A stretch of 42,356 nt of DNA from a virus: IMG/VR virus record IMGVR_UViG_3300005941_000013, positions 1 through 42,356 of that record; one strand, written 5' to 3'. Below the pieces are notes generated by a model, which saw only the letters and a list, made by a program, of their open reading frames with translations, was not told the DNA's origin and made no database searches. Within the stretch, counting starts at the first letter, position 1. Each line of letters opens with the position of its first letter. This document shows positions 19,334-28,728 of the stretch, in pieces. The position numbers and the translations under genes are program-made.

Positions 19334-19702
19334 ATGGCATTCGTCAAATCAACCAGTACACTTTCGGCCGATGCTATTACCGTACCCAGTATTTCTGGCG
19401 GGGATAATGGTAAGGTGGTTAGAATATCTGGATCTAATACCGTAGTAAATGCAGCAAACACTGATACATCTTCACAGCTTTTTAATGTATTATTTAAAAT
19501 AGGTGATGAATACTACGCAGCTGGAACAATTTCAGGACTAACTGGACTAACGCCAGGGCAGGCTTACTATCTTTCAACTAGCGGTAATATACAATCATCG
19601 CCTCCCACACCTACTGCTTCAACTAGAGCTTTATTTATTGGGTTTGCTATCAACACTACAGACATTGTATTTCGCCCGGGTATTCCAATTTCAGGATCAT
19701 AA
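19334..19702 (+). CDS. Small fibre-associated protein, hypothetical
   Basis: 122 aa, starting 1 nt after the upstream stop, with GGAG at about 19322. It contains ISGLTGLTPGQAYYLSTSGN and SQLFNVLFKIGDEYYAAG. These resemble the 'G-LTPG-xYYLS-xG' beta module built into many phage fibre proteins, here as a stand-alone polypeptide. No signal peptide or membrane helix is seen. It may cap or decorate the neighbouring C1q-like or 1736-aa protein; this rests on context only. Confidence 0.7.
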   Translation: MAFVKSTSTLSADAITVPSISGGDNGKVVRISGSNTVVNAANTDTSSQLFNVLFKIGDEYYAAGTISGLTGLTPGQAYYLSTSGNIQSSPPTPTASTRALFIGFAINTTDIVFRPGIPISGS

Positions 19703-19705
19703 TTT

Positions 19706-22700
19706 ATGGCTATTGCTAATCTAACACAAGAAGTTTCCTTAGTAGATTCAGATTTTCTGGGTTTACCTGTTCAGCACCATATCGCTGATAATGGCTATTG
19801 GTATGTGTATCATCCTGCCGATATAGTTAATAATACTACGCAAACTGGTAATGCTATTGAACTATATAAATGGGATTCGGCTTTACATATAGATGCTTCT
19901 TATTATTTAAATAGTAGTGAGCCTACTTATGCTGAAACCGATGGAACTTTTGCTTGGATTAGCGAGACTTGGGACGGAACCGCAAAAAAATATCATGGTG
20001 GAGCTGGCCAGCACATTGGTACTGGTTCCAATGATATTACAGGTGTTTCTGAAAACGATGCATTTATGTTTTCGCACATTGGTCAATATGGTAACAACGG
20101 CGTTGGAGGTGGCGGGGATCTCGAAGATGACGCATTCTATTGGGATAGAATGTATCAAAGAAATCAAGGCGACGAGTGGGAATACTACCAATATCACAAG
20201 CACTTACCTTCTAACTATTCTAAATTTGATGATGGTAGATTAACCTGGGGATCAGATGGGTTTATTAGGCCTTCTGATAAACAGTACGGATATATGATTA
20301 ATATCCTAGTTAAGTCTGGCGGCTTGGCCTACTCGGTACCTCTAGCAAGAATCCATACTCCATCAGTTGGTGGTGCACATAACTCACACAATGACGTTAC
20401 GCTTCCTAATCAGGCCGGAATTAATTATCTTCCAGCTGGAATTTTAAAAGGTAGTTCAAATAGATTCCATGCATTTTATTTAGAAGATGCAAATAACGCT
20501 GATAGTGAATGGACTGTTTATTCTAGAACATTTACATCTTCTTCAGGTTCTTTCACTGCTCAAGTTAATTATGGTGATTTTAAAATACAAAAACCTACCT
20601 TTAATCCTTATCCTGGAGGTAACGAAGAAGCTGAAGGCGTACAAAGAGATTACACTTTTTCTATAAGTAGCGGACATACGTTTGGATCTTATATCTACTG
20701 GCCTGTTGTTATGCAGGCACAACCGAAAAGTTTTACAGTTCAACTAAACAATCAGGCAAATAAGTATAAAGTATTAGGTACAGATAGACAAGAACCAGGA
20801 ACTCTTGATGGGGTAGCAATTCAACCTGATATTCTTATGAAGGTTGGCGACACTATGGTTTTCACTAACCTAGTTTTAAACGTGCATCCTATGAATGTAT
20901 TCACAGACAATGGCGGAAGCCCTAGTGGAATTAATGCTCCAGGATCTTCAGGTAACGGTACTAATACTGTAACATTTACACCGCAAAGTGCAGGAACTTA
21001 TTACTATTTCTGTACGGTGCATAATGGTATGTACGGCGAGATTGTTGTCTCCGAACTTTCTACTGCGTCCGATCTTCAGATATGGAGAGTAACAGACGCT
21101 AATACTATTTCTCCTGGTACTTTAGAACGTATTAATATGCCTTATCCTTTTGAAGGAACAGACGTATATCCTAGTGCTTTAATTACATCTGTGGGTTCAA
21201 ACGGTTATATCACAGCTGCAGGTGGTCAATCCGGCGGCGCTCAGATGTACAGCTTTGATACTCAGATTGATTCCAGCGGAGACATCAGTTTTGAAGGTAA
21301 CATCGTAACGAATCCGCCAAGCAACCCTCTAAGAGTGCATGGTTTTAAATACAATGCAGAAAATACTAAATACTTTACACTATTAAGCGGAGACGATGGA
21401 GTTGGAACCTACAGCGGCGATGGCTTATACAGTTGGGATTTGGCCGGTGGTAGTTTTGCCGGTTATGAACATCTAGACTATGAAACGACAACAGGTGGGT
21501 TTATTAATCGTAATAGCAATACATCTGGTCATTTATCATACAATAATGCAACCGGTATAGTTACTAGAAAAAACCAGTTAGAACCAGAAGGTATTCCAAA
21601 TGGTACTAGCATTCTTCAATGGGATATAGCTTCTCCACAATTCTATAACAGAAAAGAAATTAATACCGGATCGACCGAATATTACTTCCAAGGTATTTAC
21701 TTATCAGATGGAAGAAAAGCTCTTGTAGGCAGAGTAGAAAATGCTCCTGGTAATTTAGGAAATGAATTATCTGGAGATATGGTTCTTACTATCGTAGATA
21801 ATGAAAACAACTCTGTAAGTTATAGTTATGGACTAGAAGGTGACGACTTTGTTACAGGTATTATAGAAGATGTTGAAAATAATAAGCTAGTATTATCAGG
21901 TTATGCAAAAGGTGAGCTAGCCGACAAATCTAAACAGTGGGTGCATGGCTGGGCTAGAAGATTTAGCAACACTGTTGATTCTTCAGGTTGTAGTTTTGAA
22001 TCTATCATAAGAGATAATAATGGTGATTATACTGTAGCTGGAACTGACACTTTAGACGGTAAACTGTTTTTAGCAAACTACGATAAGAATTTTACGTTAA
22101 GCTCATCTAAAAAAATAGATATTGGTTTTAGAAATGATGTCAGCGTGGATATATTGCACGATGAAGCCACAGGTGACAAATACGTCGTAGGATACACATA
22201 TAATGAAAGCTTTCCTTATAGCTCAACTATAATTGTAAAAATTGATTCAAGCGATACTATTATTTGGTCAAAAAAATTATCTCAGTCTAACTTATATATT
22301 AAACCAACCTCTGCTACGTTAGTTAAAAATTCAGGCACATTATATATTGCGACATTCCTACACAACTCAGCTGCTGATACTGGAGATTTTAAGGGCGGTG
22401 CGTTAGTTGTAATTGACACTGATGGTAATACTACATCTACTAGAGATTTGAGTGAAATCGGTATTGATATTAGCATGTATGTTAATAATGTAGTAGCTGG
22501 TGGAGATGATACCGGAAAATTCTTCTTTAGCGGTTCAGTTTCTAATGGCAGTGCTGGAAGTGTTCACAGAAGTCCTGCATGGGGAATGGCTTCTATAAGT
22601 GATGCTAATCTTGTAAAATATATTAACTATTCGAACAATACACTATCAGATGCTCAAAGTTGGGATGAGTATGAGGCAGCATGGCTTGATATAGCTTTAA

Positions 22701-24916
22701 TAAAATACGATTCTGATTTGTCAACACACGAGCTAATTTTAGGTGGTAAGAAAGAAGACACATCTCTAGCTTCAGGCGCAGAAGATTATAGCGGTACTAT
22801 GGGTGCTATGATGCTAGAAAGAGGACATAGTTCTTTTGCAATAATGCAAAAAGTAAAAATAGCTGATAGCGCAAGCTATGTTGTTGACGTTGAATGGTCA
22901 AAACAAATTAATTCTCCATTGGGTTATTTTGAAGAAGTTAATAGCTTGCTAGTAGAAGATTCTGACAGCAGGCCGTGGTGGTTCTTTGAAGATGAAGAGT
23001 TTCATAATGGAAATCATAGAGTAATCTTTACTGGTACTGGTTTAAATATGGACAGTGACGGCGGGACTCTTATGAGGGCTGATACTCTCCTTGGCGGCAT
23101 TAACACTAATGATGGATCAATATATTTTAATAATACTTTGGGCCACATGGGTGAAGATAATATAGGGAAAGATATTGTCTGGGATCATCTTACTCGTAAT
23201 TTTGTTACAGTAGGAGGTTCAACATCTCACTCACAGGGTAAAGACGGAGTATTGTTTAGAGGTGATAAAGAAGGTTGGGGAACAGGTGTTTATCACACTA
23301 CAGCTTCTACTTCCAATGCATATTATTATGATTCAGCTACTATTAATACTATTAACGAAACTGCTATAGAAACTACTAAGGTAGAAGTTTCAAATCCAAC
23401 ATACAATGATACATTATACACTTCTAGTGATATAGGAACGTCACTGATAGATGGATCATACTACGGTTTAGAATATAACGGGTCTTACGGCGCAAACGGT
23501 CTATTCACTGGATTTATGGCTATTGTAGATAAAGATGATTTACAAGAATTCCTGAATACTGAAACATATAGAAAAGAAAAAGCCGCAGGTAATATTATTC
23601 ATAGAGCAGATAATCTGTTTCAAATACACCAGATTTCTACTGTAGGCGATGCGACTGCAGATGATGGTAACGTATTTGCTTACGATGTCATAAAATCTTC
23701 AGACGGAGAATACTACTATATTGGTGGTCAGGTTTCTGGTAATATAGCTAAAACAAACACAGGCTTATCAGGAGTTTATGACTACTACTTAGCTCAGTGG
23801 GATATCGCAAGCAGTGAGTTTAGATTATGGCAAAACGGTGATGACGGTGATGAAGAAATCTATGCCCTTACAGAGCTAGAAGGAACATCTAAAGCAGTCA
23901 CAGACCCAGAAGCAGTAAACAACGGCGGGTTTGCAGGTACAGTAAGTTGGACACCAACCGTAGCAGGTACTTACTACTATCAATGTGGTAATCATAGTTC
24001 TATGAATGGACAAATTGTAGTCCAAGACGTACAAGGATCTACATCATCAATTGACATTACTGCTATGTACGATAATGTACCTCTTGCATTTAGATTCTCT
24101 GGAACAGATAGAGTAGGTAACATTAATCCTGCAGTAAATAACCCAACTATAACTATAGATACGGGTGACACAATTAATTTCACTGTGTATAATAGAGCAC
24201 ATCCATTCTGGATTCAGACTTCAACAGGATCAGGCGGAGCCAAAAAAGGTCACATTGCCTTTACTGGTAGAACAACAGGTAATTTAGCAGGCGGAACACA
24301 ATTTGGCGGCTATGATATATTTTTAGGAATATTTAATCCTAGGGCTTGGAATGCTGAATACTATAACATAGGTTCTGGTTTCAATGACAAAGGTATGAAT
24401 CTACATGATATAAATGAAATTCTACCTAATTCATTAGCCATTTCATATACTACTTTTGGCTCAGTAAACAATGCACAAACATTTGGATCTGAAGATATTG
24501 GTATTATTACTTTCAACTATGATAGTGATATTTGGTCTAACGGCTTTCAAACAGGTTCAGAAACGTCTGAAGAAATAGAACAAAACGGAAAAGCTAGTTC
24601 TAAGCTACTAGATGGTAGAATCGGAGTTGTTTGTAATACTGCTGGTGCATTTGCTGATGATGCGAATACGTTTGGATTAAAAGATATGGGTCTAGGTATA
24701 TTTGATTTTGATTCTGATGGATTAGGTAATTACCAAGGTTGGTCTAAGTACCAAGTTGGTTCTGGTTCTTCTGACTTTTCATACAGTATAGATAATAACG
24801 GTTCTAGTTTCTTAGTAACAGGATACTCAGAAGCAACTTGGGATAAAGACGTTTCTGGCGTTTTTGTAGAATTCGATCCTGAAAGAAACTTTAAAGGCAA
24901 AGTCGCGGGGACTTAA
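19706..24916 (+). CDS. Giant beta-propeller-like fibre protein with two cupredoxin-like domains, one circularly permuted
   Basis: 1736 aa. Much of residues 450-1736 consists of blade-like repeats of the SBBP/delta-60 style, for example LSDGRKALVGRVENA, DNNGDYTVAGTDTLDGKLFL, DGEYYYIGGQVSGN and NGSSFLVTGYSEA. This suggests one or more beta-propellers. A cupredoxin-like domain at about residues 340-450 has His394, Cys436, His439 and Met442 (YYYFCTVHNGMYG). A second at about 1393-1512 has its halves swapped: Cys1427, His1430 and Met1433 come before His1499. It also interrupts a propeller blade (EIYALTELE before, GHIAFTGRTTGN after). The N-terminal 330 residues are rich in Trp, Tyr and His with no family recognised. 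Probably a virion surface protein that binds cell-envelope ligands. Confidence 0.85.
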   Translation: MAIANLTQEVSLVDSDFLGLPVQHHIADNGYWYVYHPADIVNNTTQTGNAIELYKWDSALHIDASYYLNSSEPTYAETDGTFAWISETWDGTAKKYHGGAGQHIGTGSNDITGVSENDAFMFSHIGQYGNNGVGGGGDLEDDAFYWDRMYQRNQGDEWEYYQYHKHLPSNYSKFDDGRLTWGSDGFIRPSDKQYGYMINILVKSGGLAYSVPLARIHTPSVGGAHNSHNDVTLPNQAGINYLPAGILKGSSNRFHAFYLEDANNADSEWTVYSRTFTSSSGSFTAQVNYGDFKIQKPTFNPYPGGNEEAEGVQRDYTFSISSGHTFGSYIYWPVVMQAQPKSFTVQLNNQANKYKVLGTDRQEPGTLDGVAIQPDILMKVGDTMVFTNLVLNVHPMNVFTDNGGSPSGINAPGSSGNGTNTVTFTPQSAGTYYYFCTVHNGMYGEIVVSELSTASDLQIWRVTDANTISPGTLERINMPYPFEGTDVYPSALITSVGSNGYITAAGGQSGGAQMYSFDTQIDSSGDISFEGNIVTNPPSNPLRVHGFKYNAENTKYFTLLSGDDGVGTYSGDGLYSWDLAGGSFAGYEHLDYETTTGGFINRNSNTSGHLSYNNATGIVTRKNQLEPEGIPNGTSILQWDIASPQFYNRKEINTGSTEYYFQGIYLSDGRKALVGRVENAPGNLGNELSGDMVLTIVDNENNSVSYSYGLEGDDFVTGIIEDVENNKLVLSGYAKGELADKSKQWVHGWARRFSNTVDSSGCSFESIIRDNNGDYTVAGTDTLDGKLFLANYDKNFTLSSSKKIDIGFRNDVSVDILHDEATGDKYVVGYTYNESFPYSSTIIVKIDSSDTIIWSKKLSQSNLYIKPTSATLVKNSGTLYIATFLHNSAADTGDFKGGALVVIDTDGNTTSTRDLSEIGIDISMYVNNVVAGGDDTGKFFFSGSVSNGSAGSVHRSPAWGMASISDANLVKYINYSNNTLSDAQSWDEYEAAWLDIALIKYDSDLSTHELILGGKKEDTSLASGAEDYSGTMGAMMLERGHSSFAIMQKVKIADSASYVVDVEWSKQINSPLGYFEEVNSLLVEDSDSRPWWFFEDEEFHNGNHRVIFTGTGLNMDSDGGTLMRADTLLGGINTNDGSIYFNNTLGHMGEDNIGKDIVWDHLTRNFVTVGGSTSHSQGKDGVLFRGDKEGWGTGVYHTTASTSNAYYYDSATINTINETAIETTKVEVSNPTYNDTLYTSSDIGTSLIDGSYYGLEYNGSYGANGLFTGFMAIVDKDDLQEFLNTETYRKEKAAGNIIHRADNLFQIHQISTVGDATADDGNVFAYDVIKSSDGEYYYIGGQVSGNIAKTNTGLSGVYDYYLAQWDIASSEFRLWQNGDDGDEEIYALTELEGTSKAVTDPEAVNNGGFAGTVSWTPTVAGTYYYQCGNHSSMNGQIVVQDVQGSTSSIDITAMYDNVPLAFRFSGTDRVGNINPAVNNPTITIDTGDTINFTVYNRAHPFWIQTSTGSGGAKKGHIAFTGRTTGNLAGGTQFGGYDIFLGIFNPRAWNAEYYNIGSGFNDKGMNLHDINEILPNSLAISYTTFGSVNNAQTFGSEDIGIITFNYDSDIWSNGFQTGSETSEEIEQNGKASSKLLDGRIGVVCNTAGAFADDANTFGLKDMGLGIFDFDSDGLGNYQGWSKYQVGSGSSDFSYSIDNNGSSFLVTGYSEATWDKDVSGVFVEFDPERNFKGKVAGT

Positions 24917-24919
24917 TAT

Positions 24920-26755
24920 ATGGCATTTCTAAATTTTCCACCTAATCCAGCAAACGGTGATACATATTCTCAAAACTCTGTAGATTGGGTTTATGATTCT
25001 GCAAGCACCTCATGGGTAACTCAAGCAAACTTTGGATATTCTGGATCGCAAGGTTTTACTGGTTCTAAAGGATCAGGTTTTACTGGTTCAAGAGGTGAAT
25101 TAGGGTTTGTAGGTTCTAAAGGGGATGATGGCTCATTAGGGTTTACGGGTTCTAGAGGATTTACTGGCTCTGGTGCTAATTCTGGAAACGTTTATCAGGT
25201 AGATACAGGTACCACAGCAACTTCTACCGGTGGATCTTATACAGTTGCGGGACAACTTCTGTTTAATAATGTAACACTTGCGAGTGCAACACAAATTGGT
25301 TTACATCAAAATGCTAATAACGGAGCTTCTTGGGGATCTTATATTGATACGTGGGATGATAGCGGAACTAGTGCTAGTAGAGGTAAGCTACTACTGAAAA
25401 GTGACGATGTAAATTCTGGCGATTATTTAATATATGAAATAACTGGCAGTGTTCAAACTGCTGGAAACGGTAAGTTTTTTACAGTGACTTATGTTTCTGG
25501 TCAACTTGGGTCAATAGGTAATGATTCAAATCTAGTAGTTAGTTTCTTAACTAACGGTCCTATCGGTTTTACTGGATCTCAAGGAATTATTGGTTATACC
25601 GGATCACAGGGTATTATAGGTTACACTGGATCTCAAGGAATCATTGGTTATACCGGTTCTAAAGGCGATACCGGAGATATCGGTCCTATAGGATATACCG
25701 GTTCTGAAGGTAGCACCGGTCCTCAAGGCGTTATTGGTTTTACGGGCTCTCAAGGAATTATCGGCTATACTGGTTCTGAAGGTAGTACCGGTCCTCAAGG
25801 CGTTATTGGTTTTACAGGCTCCCAAGGAATCATTGGTTACACTGGATCTCAAGGTAATCAAGGCATTATTGGTTTTACAGGCTCTAAAGGCGATACCGGA
25901 GGAACTGGTCCTCAAGGGCCCATCGGCTATACCGGATCAAAAGGCGATCAAGGCGTTATTGGTTTTACAGGTTCTAGAGGGTTTACTGGATCAAGAGGAT
26001 CTGATGGTACATCCATCGCTATTCAAGGAACTGTTGCAACCGTTGCAGCATTACCATCAAGTGGTAATACTCCAGGTGATGCGTATATTGTGACAGCAAA
26101 TGGTAATCTTTACGTGTGGACTGGATCTTCTTGGACTGATGCTGGACAATTTGCAGGATATACTGGATCTCAAGGTATTCAGGGACCTATCGGTCCTATC
26201 GGTTACACTGGTTCAAGAGGTAACACCGGTGGGCAGGGTCCTATCGGTTACACCGGCTCTAAAGGTAATACCGGGGGGCAAGGGCCCATCGGCTATACCG
26301 GATCAAAAGGCGATACCGGAGGAGCAGGTCCAGGCGGACCAGGCGGTCCGGGCGGTCCACGAGGTTATACGGGTTCAAAAGGTGATACCGGCGGAGGAGG
26401 TCCTGCCGGTCCTGGCGGTCCTGGCGGCCCACGTGGTTATACTGGTTCAAAAGGTGATACCGGCGGAGGAGGTCCACGCGGTTACACAGGCTCTAAAGGT
26501 GATACAGGAGGGCCAGGACCAGGCGGACCAGGCGGTCCAGGTGGACCACGCGGTTATACCGGTTCTAAAGGCGATACAGGAGGACCGGGGCCTGGCGGAG
26601 GAGCAGGTCCTCGCGGCTACACTGGCTCTAAAGGTAATACGGGAGGACCAGGTCCTGCAGGGGGACCAGGTCCAGGTGGTGCACGTGGTTATACCGGGTC
26701 ATCAGGATTTGTAGCTTGGGGTTTACATTGGGCTGCAGGTTTGGTTTTTGGATAG
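24920..26755 (+). CDS. Collagen-like fibre protein
   Basis: 611 aa. The N-terminus (FPPNPANGDTYSQNSVDWVY) is the fibre attachment module shared with the C1q-like protein. Gly-x-y triplets run from about residues 39-88, 213-363 and 413-600, built largely of GYTGSQG, GYTGSKGDTG and, late on, GPGGPGGPRG units. Two small globular inserts separate them: about 90-212, and 364-412 (VATVAALPSSGNTPGDAYIV). Phage collagen-like proteins form trimeric rods. The protein ends with a short hydrophobic tail (FVAWGLHWAAGLVFG) and has no obvious trimeric head, so tip proteins may be supplied by the small genes downstream. Confidence 0.88.
   Translation: MAFLNFPPNPANGDTYSQNSVDWVYDSASTSWVTQANFGYSGSQGFTGSKGSGFTGSRGELGFVGSKGDDGSLGFTGSRGFTGSGANSGNVYQVDTGTTATSTGGSYTVAGQLLFNNVTLASATQIGLHQNANNGASWGSYIDTWDDSGTSASRGKLLLKSDDVNSGDYLIYEITGSVQTAGNGKFFTVTYVSGQLGSIGNDSNLVVSFLTNGPIGFTGSQGIIGYTGSQGIIGYTGSQGIIGYTGSKGDTGDIGPIGYTGSEGSTGPQGVIGFTGSQGIIGYTGSEGSTGPQGVIGFTGSQGIIGYTGSQGNQGIIGFTGSKGDTGGTGPQGPIGYTGSKGDQGVIGFTGSRGFTGSRGSDGTSIAIQGTVATVAALPSSGNTPGDAYIVTANGNLYVWTGSSWTDAGQFAGYTGSQGIQGPIGPIGYTGSRGNTGGQGPIGYTGSKGNTGGQGPIGYTGSKGDTGGAGPGGPGGPGGPRGYTGSKGDTGGGGPAGPGGPGGPRGYTGSKGDTGGGGPRGYTGSKGDTGGPGPGGPGGPGGPRGYTGSKGDTGGPGPGGGAGPRGYTGSKGNTGGPGPAGGPGPGGARGYTGSSGFVAWGLHWAAGLVFG
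25559..26720. repeat. In-gene collagen-like Gly-x-y repeat arrays
   Basis: DNA-level near-repeats encoding GYTGSQGIIG / GYTGSKGDTG units occupy about 25559-26008 and 26157-26720, with a non-repeat insert between. The second array is clearly richer in G and C (GGxGGxCCx codons) than the flanking DNA. Confidence 0.85.
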
Positions 26756-26765
26756 GATATAAGTT

Positions 26766-27347
26766 ATGAGTCATACGATATATAACCAAGCCGGGAACTT
26801 TGCCGGGTATGAAGGCTATACAATGCCTGATCCCGGGAGTACCACAAGGCACGCTATTGGGCTAAATATGGTATATCAAAGGTTGACTACTTCGTACGAT
26901 AAGTATTTATTTCATGGAGGCACGTCAAATAATATAGCACACATTGCGACTGATAGAAATGCTTCACCGGTAGATGGTTCTCATAATACAGGATCCGTTA
27001 ATTTTGATCTAGTTATTTTAAATTTAACTCTGACTAATATCAGCGATTTTGACGAACAGGTAGAAATAGATGCGGTATGGGAAAAACAAGCAGCGTCACA
27101 AGAAAGTATAAGTACTACCATTAATGGCCCAAGCCTTGCCGGAGGCACAGACAAAAGTGTAATGCCTACTAGTTTTTGGATACCTAAAGGAACAAGTTTT
27201 GTGCTATATAACAAGATGTCTCCGCTATACGTAACTAGAGAAAAAGTCGGTTTCGCTAGATATATGAGGTTTAAAACTATGAATAACGCGAATTCAGTAG
27301 ATCTAGTGTGCAGTTATGCTATAGTAGATCAAGAAAACGAGGGTTAA
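26766..27347 (+). CDS. Small virion-type protein, paralog family member 1
   Basis: 193 aa, AGGA overlapping the upstream stop. No named family. It belongs to a run of six small genes with the same plan: an N-terminal hydrophobic strand pair (LVILNLTLTNISD), a middle beta region, and a hairpin with the pattern hydrophobic-x3-[S/T/A]-P-[L/I/V]. Here that is VLYNKMSPLYV, followed by a last strand (VDLVCSYAIV). The N-terminal 60 residues (SHTIYNQAGNFAGYEGYTMP) are specific to this copy. Likely a fibre tip or decoration protein. Confidence 0.7.
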   Translation: MSHTIYNQAGNFAGYEGYTMPDPGSTTRHAIGLNMVYQRLTTSYDKYLFHGGTSNNIAHIATDRNASPVDGSHNTGSVNFDLVILNLTLTNISDFDEQVEIDAVWEKQAASQESISTTINGPSLAGGTDKSVMPTSFWIPKGTSFVLYNKMSPLYVTREKVGFARYMRFKTMNNANSVDLVCSYAIVDQENEG

Positions 27348-27746
27348 ATGCCGTTAAAACAAGAATTTTATGGCTACGGTAATGATCAGTTAAATTACCA
27401 TATGAAGCCAGTATTGATAGCTGAAAGAAGTTCAAGTAATAGTTTTACAGCCTTTACATCGAACGCTACCATACATTACGGATATGATATATTCAATATG
27501 ACTATCTACAATGAGTCTGGAAGTGAGGTAGATATATCAGTATTTATTGGAACTTCTGCATTCACAACTGGCTCGGGAGCTTATCTGTGCTATAAGGTAA
27601 GGGTTCCTGTATATGGTAGTTACTCACCAGTTACCACAGATTCAAGGATATTTGTTCATGACGGTACAGCTATATACATTGAAAAAAGCGGAACTGCAAC
27701 TATGAATTACACAATATGTGCAAATAGGTTTAGGAGTACTAATTGA
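27348..27746 (+). CDS. Small virion-type protein, paralog family member 2
   Basis: 132 aa, the shortest of the six. The ATG directly abuts the upstream TAA. It has YDIFNMTIYNESGSEVDISV as the N-terminal strand pair, and RIFVHDGTAIYIEKSGTA at the place of the hairpin, where the Pro of the family motif is absent (GTAIYI). It ends with MNYTICANRF. Presumed all-beta virion protein. Confidence 0.68.
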   Translation: MPLKQEFYGYGNDQLNYHMKPVLIAERSSSNSFTAFTSNATIHYGYDIFNMTIYNESGSEVDISVFIGTSAFTTGSGAYLCYKVRVPVYGSYSPVTTDSRIFVHDGTAIYIEKSGTATMNYTICANRFRSTN

Positions 27747-28270
27747 CGAATTTTATATCTCAGTCCGACTTTTCTACTGACTATGGCACTTACAATGTTG
27801 GCAGTGCAAGTGCGGAAATGCTGTCTACAAACTTACGATTAGTAACTACCAATAGCACTAGATTATTAGACTTTGGTAGTACTAATTCCTGGAATTATCA
27901 GTATATAATAAATAATCTTACTGTTACTAATTTTAATCATGACGATAATAATTTTTATGGCGGTGTGAGTGTATGGCTTTCAACTTATGTGGGTACCACT
28001 AATACTGTTAGCGATGCAGGTAGTACTAAAGGTTTTTTGTGCAAAGAGATGACTATAGGACCTAATCAAACTGTGCAGCTTATATCAAAAGATGCGCCTA
28101 TTGTAATGGGTTATGTGATGGATGGTACATTCGGTGGCGAATTTGGCGGTTCTAACGCAAGAATGTGGACTATGTATGTAGGAAATGTACAAGACAATAT
28201 AGGAGGCGGTATTGCAGAGCTGCATTTCCATTGCTCGTATTTAAAGATAAGTAGGGCATCATCAACATGA
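27743..28270 (+). CDS. Small virion-type protein, paralog family member 3 (TTG start)
   Basis: 175 aa. The start is TTG overlapping the previous TGA (TTGA), with TAGGAG at 27731-27736 at proper spacing. No ATG fits as well. Family features: YIINNLTVTNFNHDDNNFYG near residue 50, then a long insert, VQLISKDAPIVM as the hairpin motif and LHFHCSYLKIS at the end. The stop overlaps the next ATG (ATGA), so the two are coupled. Confidence 0.68.
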   Translation: MTNFISQSDFSTDYGTYNVGSASAEMLSTNLRLVTTNSTRLLDFGSTNSWNYQYIINNLTVTNFNHDDNNFYGGVSVWLSTYVGTTNTVSDAGSTKGFLCKEMTIGPNQTVQLISKDAPIVMGYVMDGTFGGEFGGSNARMWTMYVGNVQDNIGGGIAELHFHCSYLKISRASST

Positions 28271-28710
28271 CAGAATATGTTACATCACCAAATAGTGTTG
28301 GTAATTACGGTCTTGGCATCAACAAGTCATTTATCATGCAAACTTTTGCTGGCTATCGAACAGCAAGCGGCTATTATTTAAAGATGATACCATCTAACGA
28401 AACATGGGTTATTTCTAGAATAGCTATAACCAGAAACTACACAAGATCAATTGTGACCCAACCAGGCAACTACCCTCATCTAACGGGATCAGTAGGCCTG
28501 GACACCCCGTATGCCGACTTGGAAATTGAAGATGGGTTTAATAATTTGATTGTTAAGTATGCTACATCCTCTGGTCAAGGAGGAGATCAGATAGTTCTCA
28601 ATGATAGGAAAACGCCTTTAGTTATGACTGAATTTCAATCTATGCGAATAACTTCACTCTGGTCAAACTTTTATGTTAATTACACGTTTCAAAGACTGTA
28701 CAACGGCTGA
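28267..28710 (+). CDS. Small virion-type protein, paralog family member 4
   Basis: 147 aa, start overlapping the upstream stop. WVISRIAITRNYTR is the first strand pair, IVLNDRKTPLVM the hairpin motif, and YVNYTFQRLY the last strand. No signal peptide or membrane segment. Placed in the family by pattern only; pairwise identity with the others is low. Confidence 0.68.
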   Translation: MTEYVTSPNSVGNYGLGINKSFIMQTFAGYRTASGYYLKMIPSNETWVISRIAITRNYTRSIVTQPGNYPHLTGSVGLDTPYADLEIEDGFNNLIVKYATSSGQGGDQIVLNDRKTPLVMTEFQSMRITSLWSNFYVNYTFQRLYNG

Positions 28711-28728
28711 TTAAAGGAAGATAATTAA

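Noticed and set aside
25559-26720. Regular DNA repeats that could be mistaken for a CRISPR or minisatellite
   Set aside because: The repeats are in frame, encode Gly-x-y triplets and have no constant repeat/unique spacer structure; they are part of a collagen-like protein.
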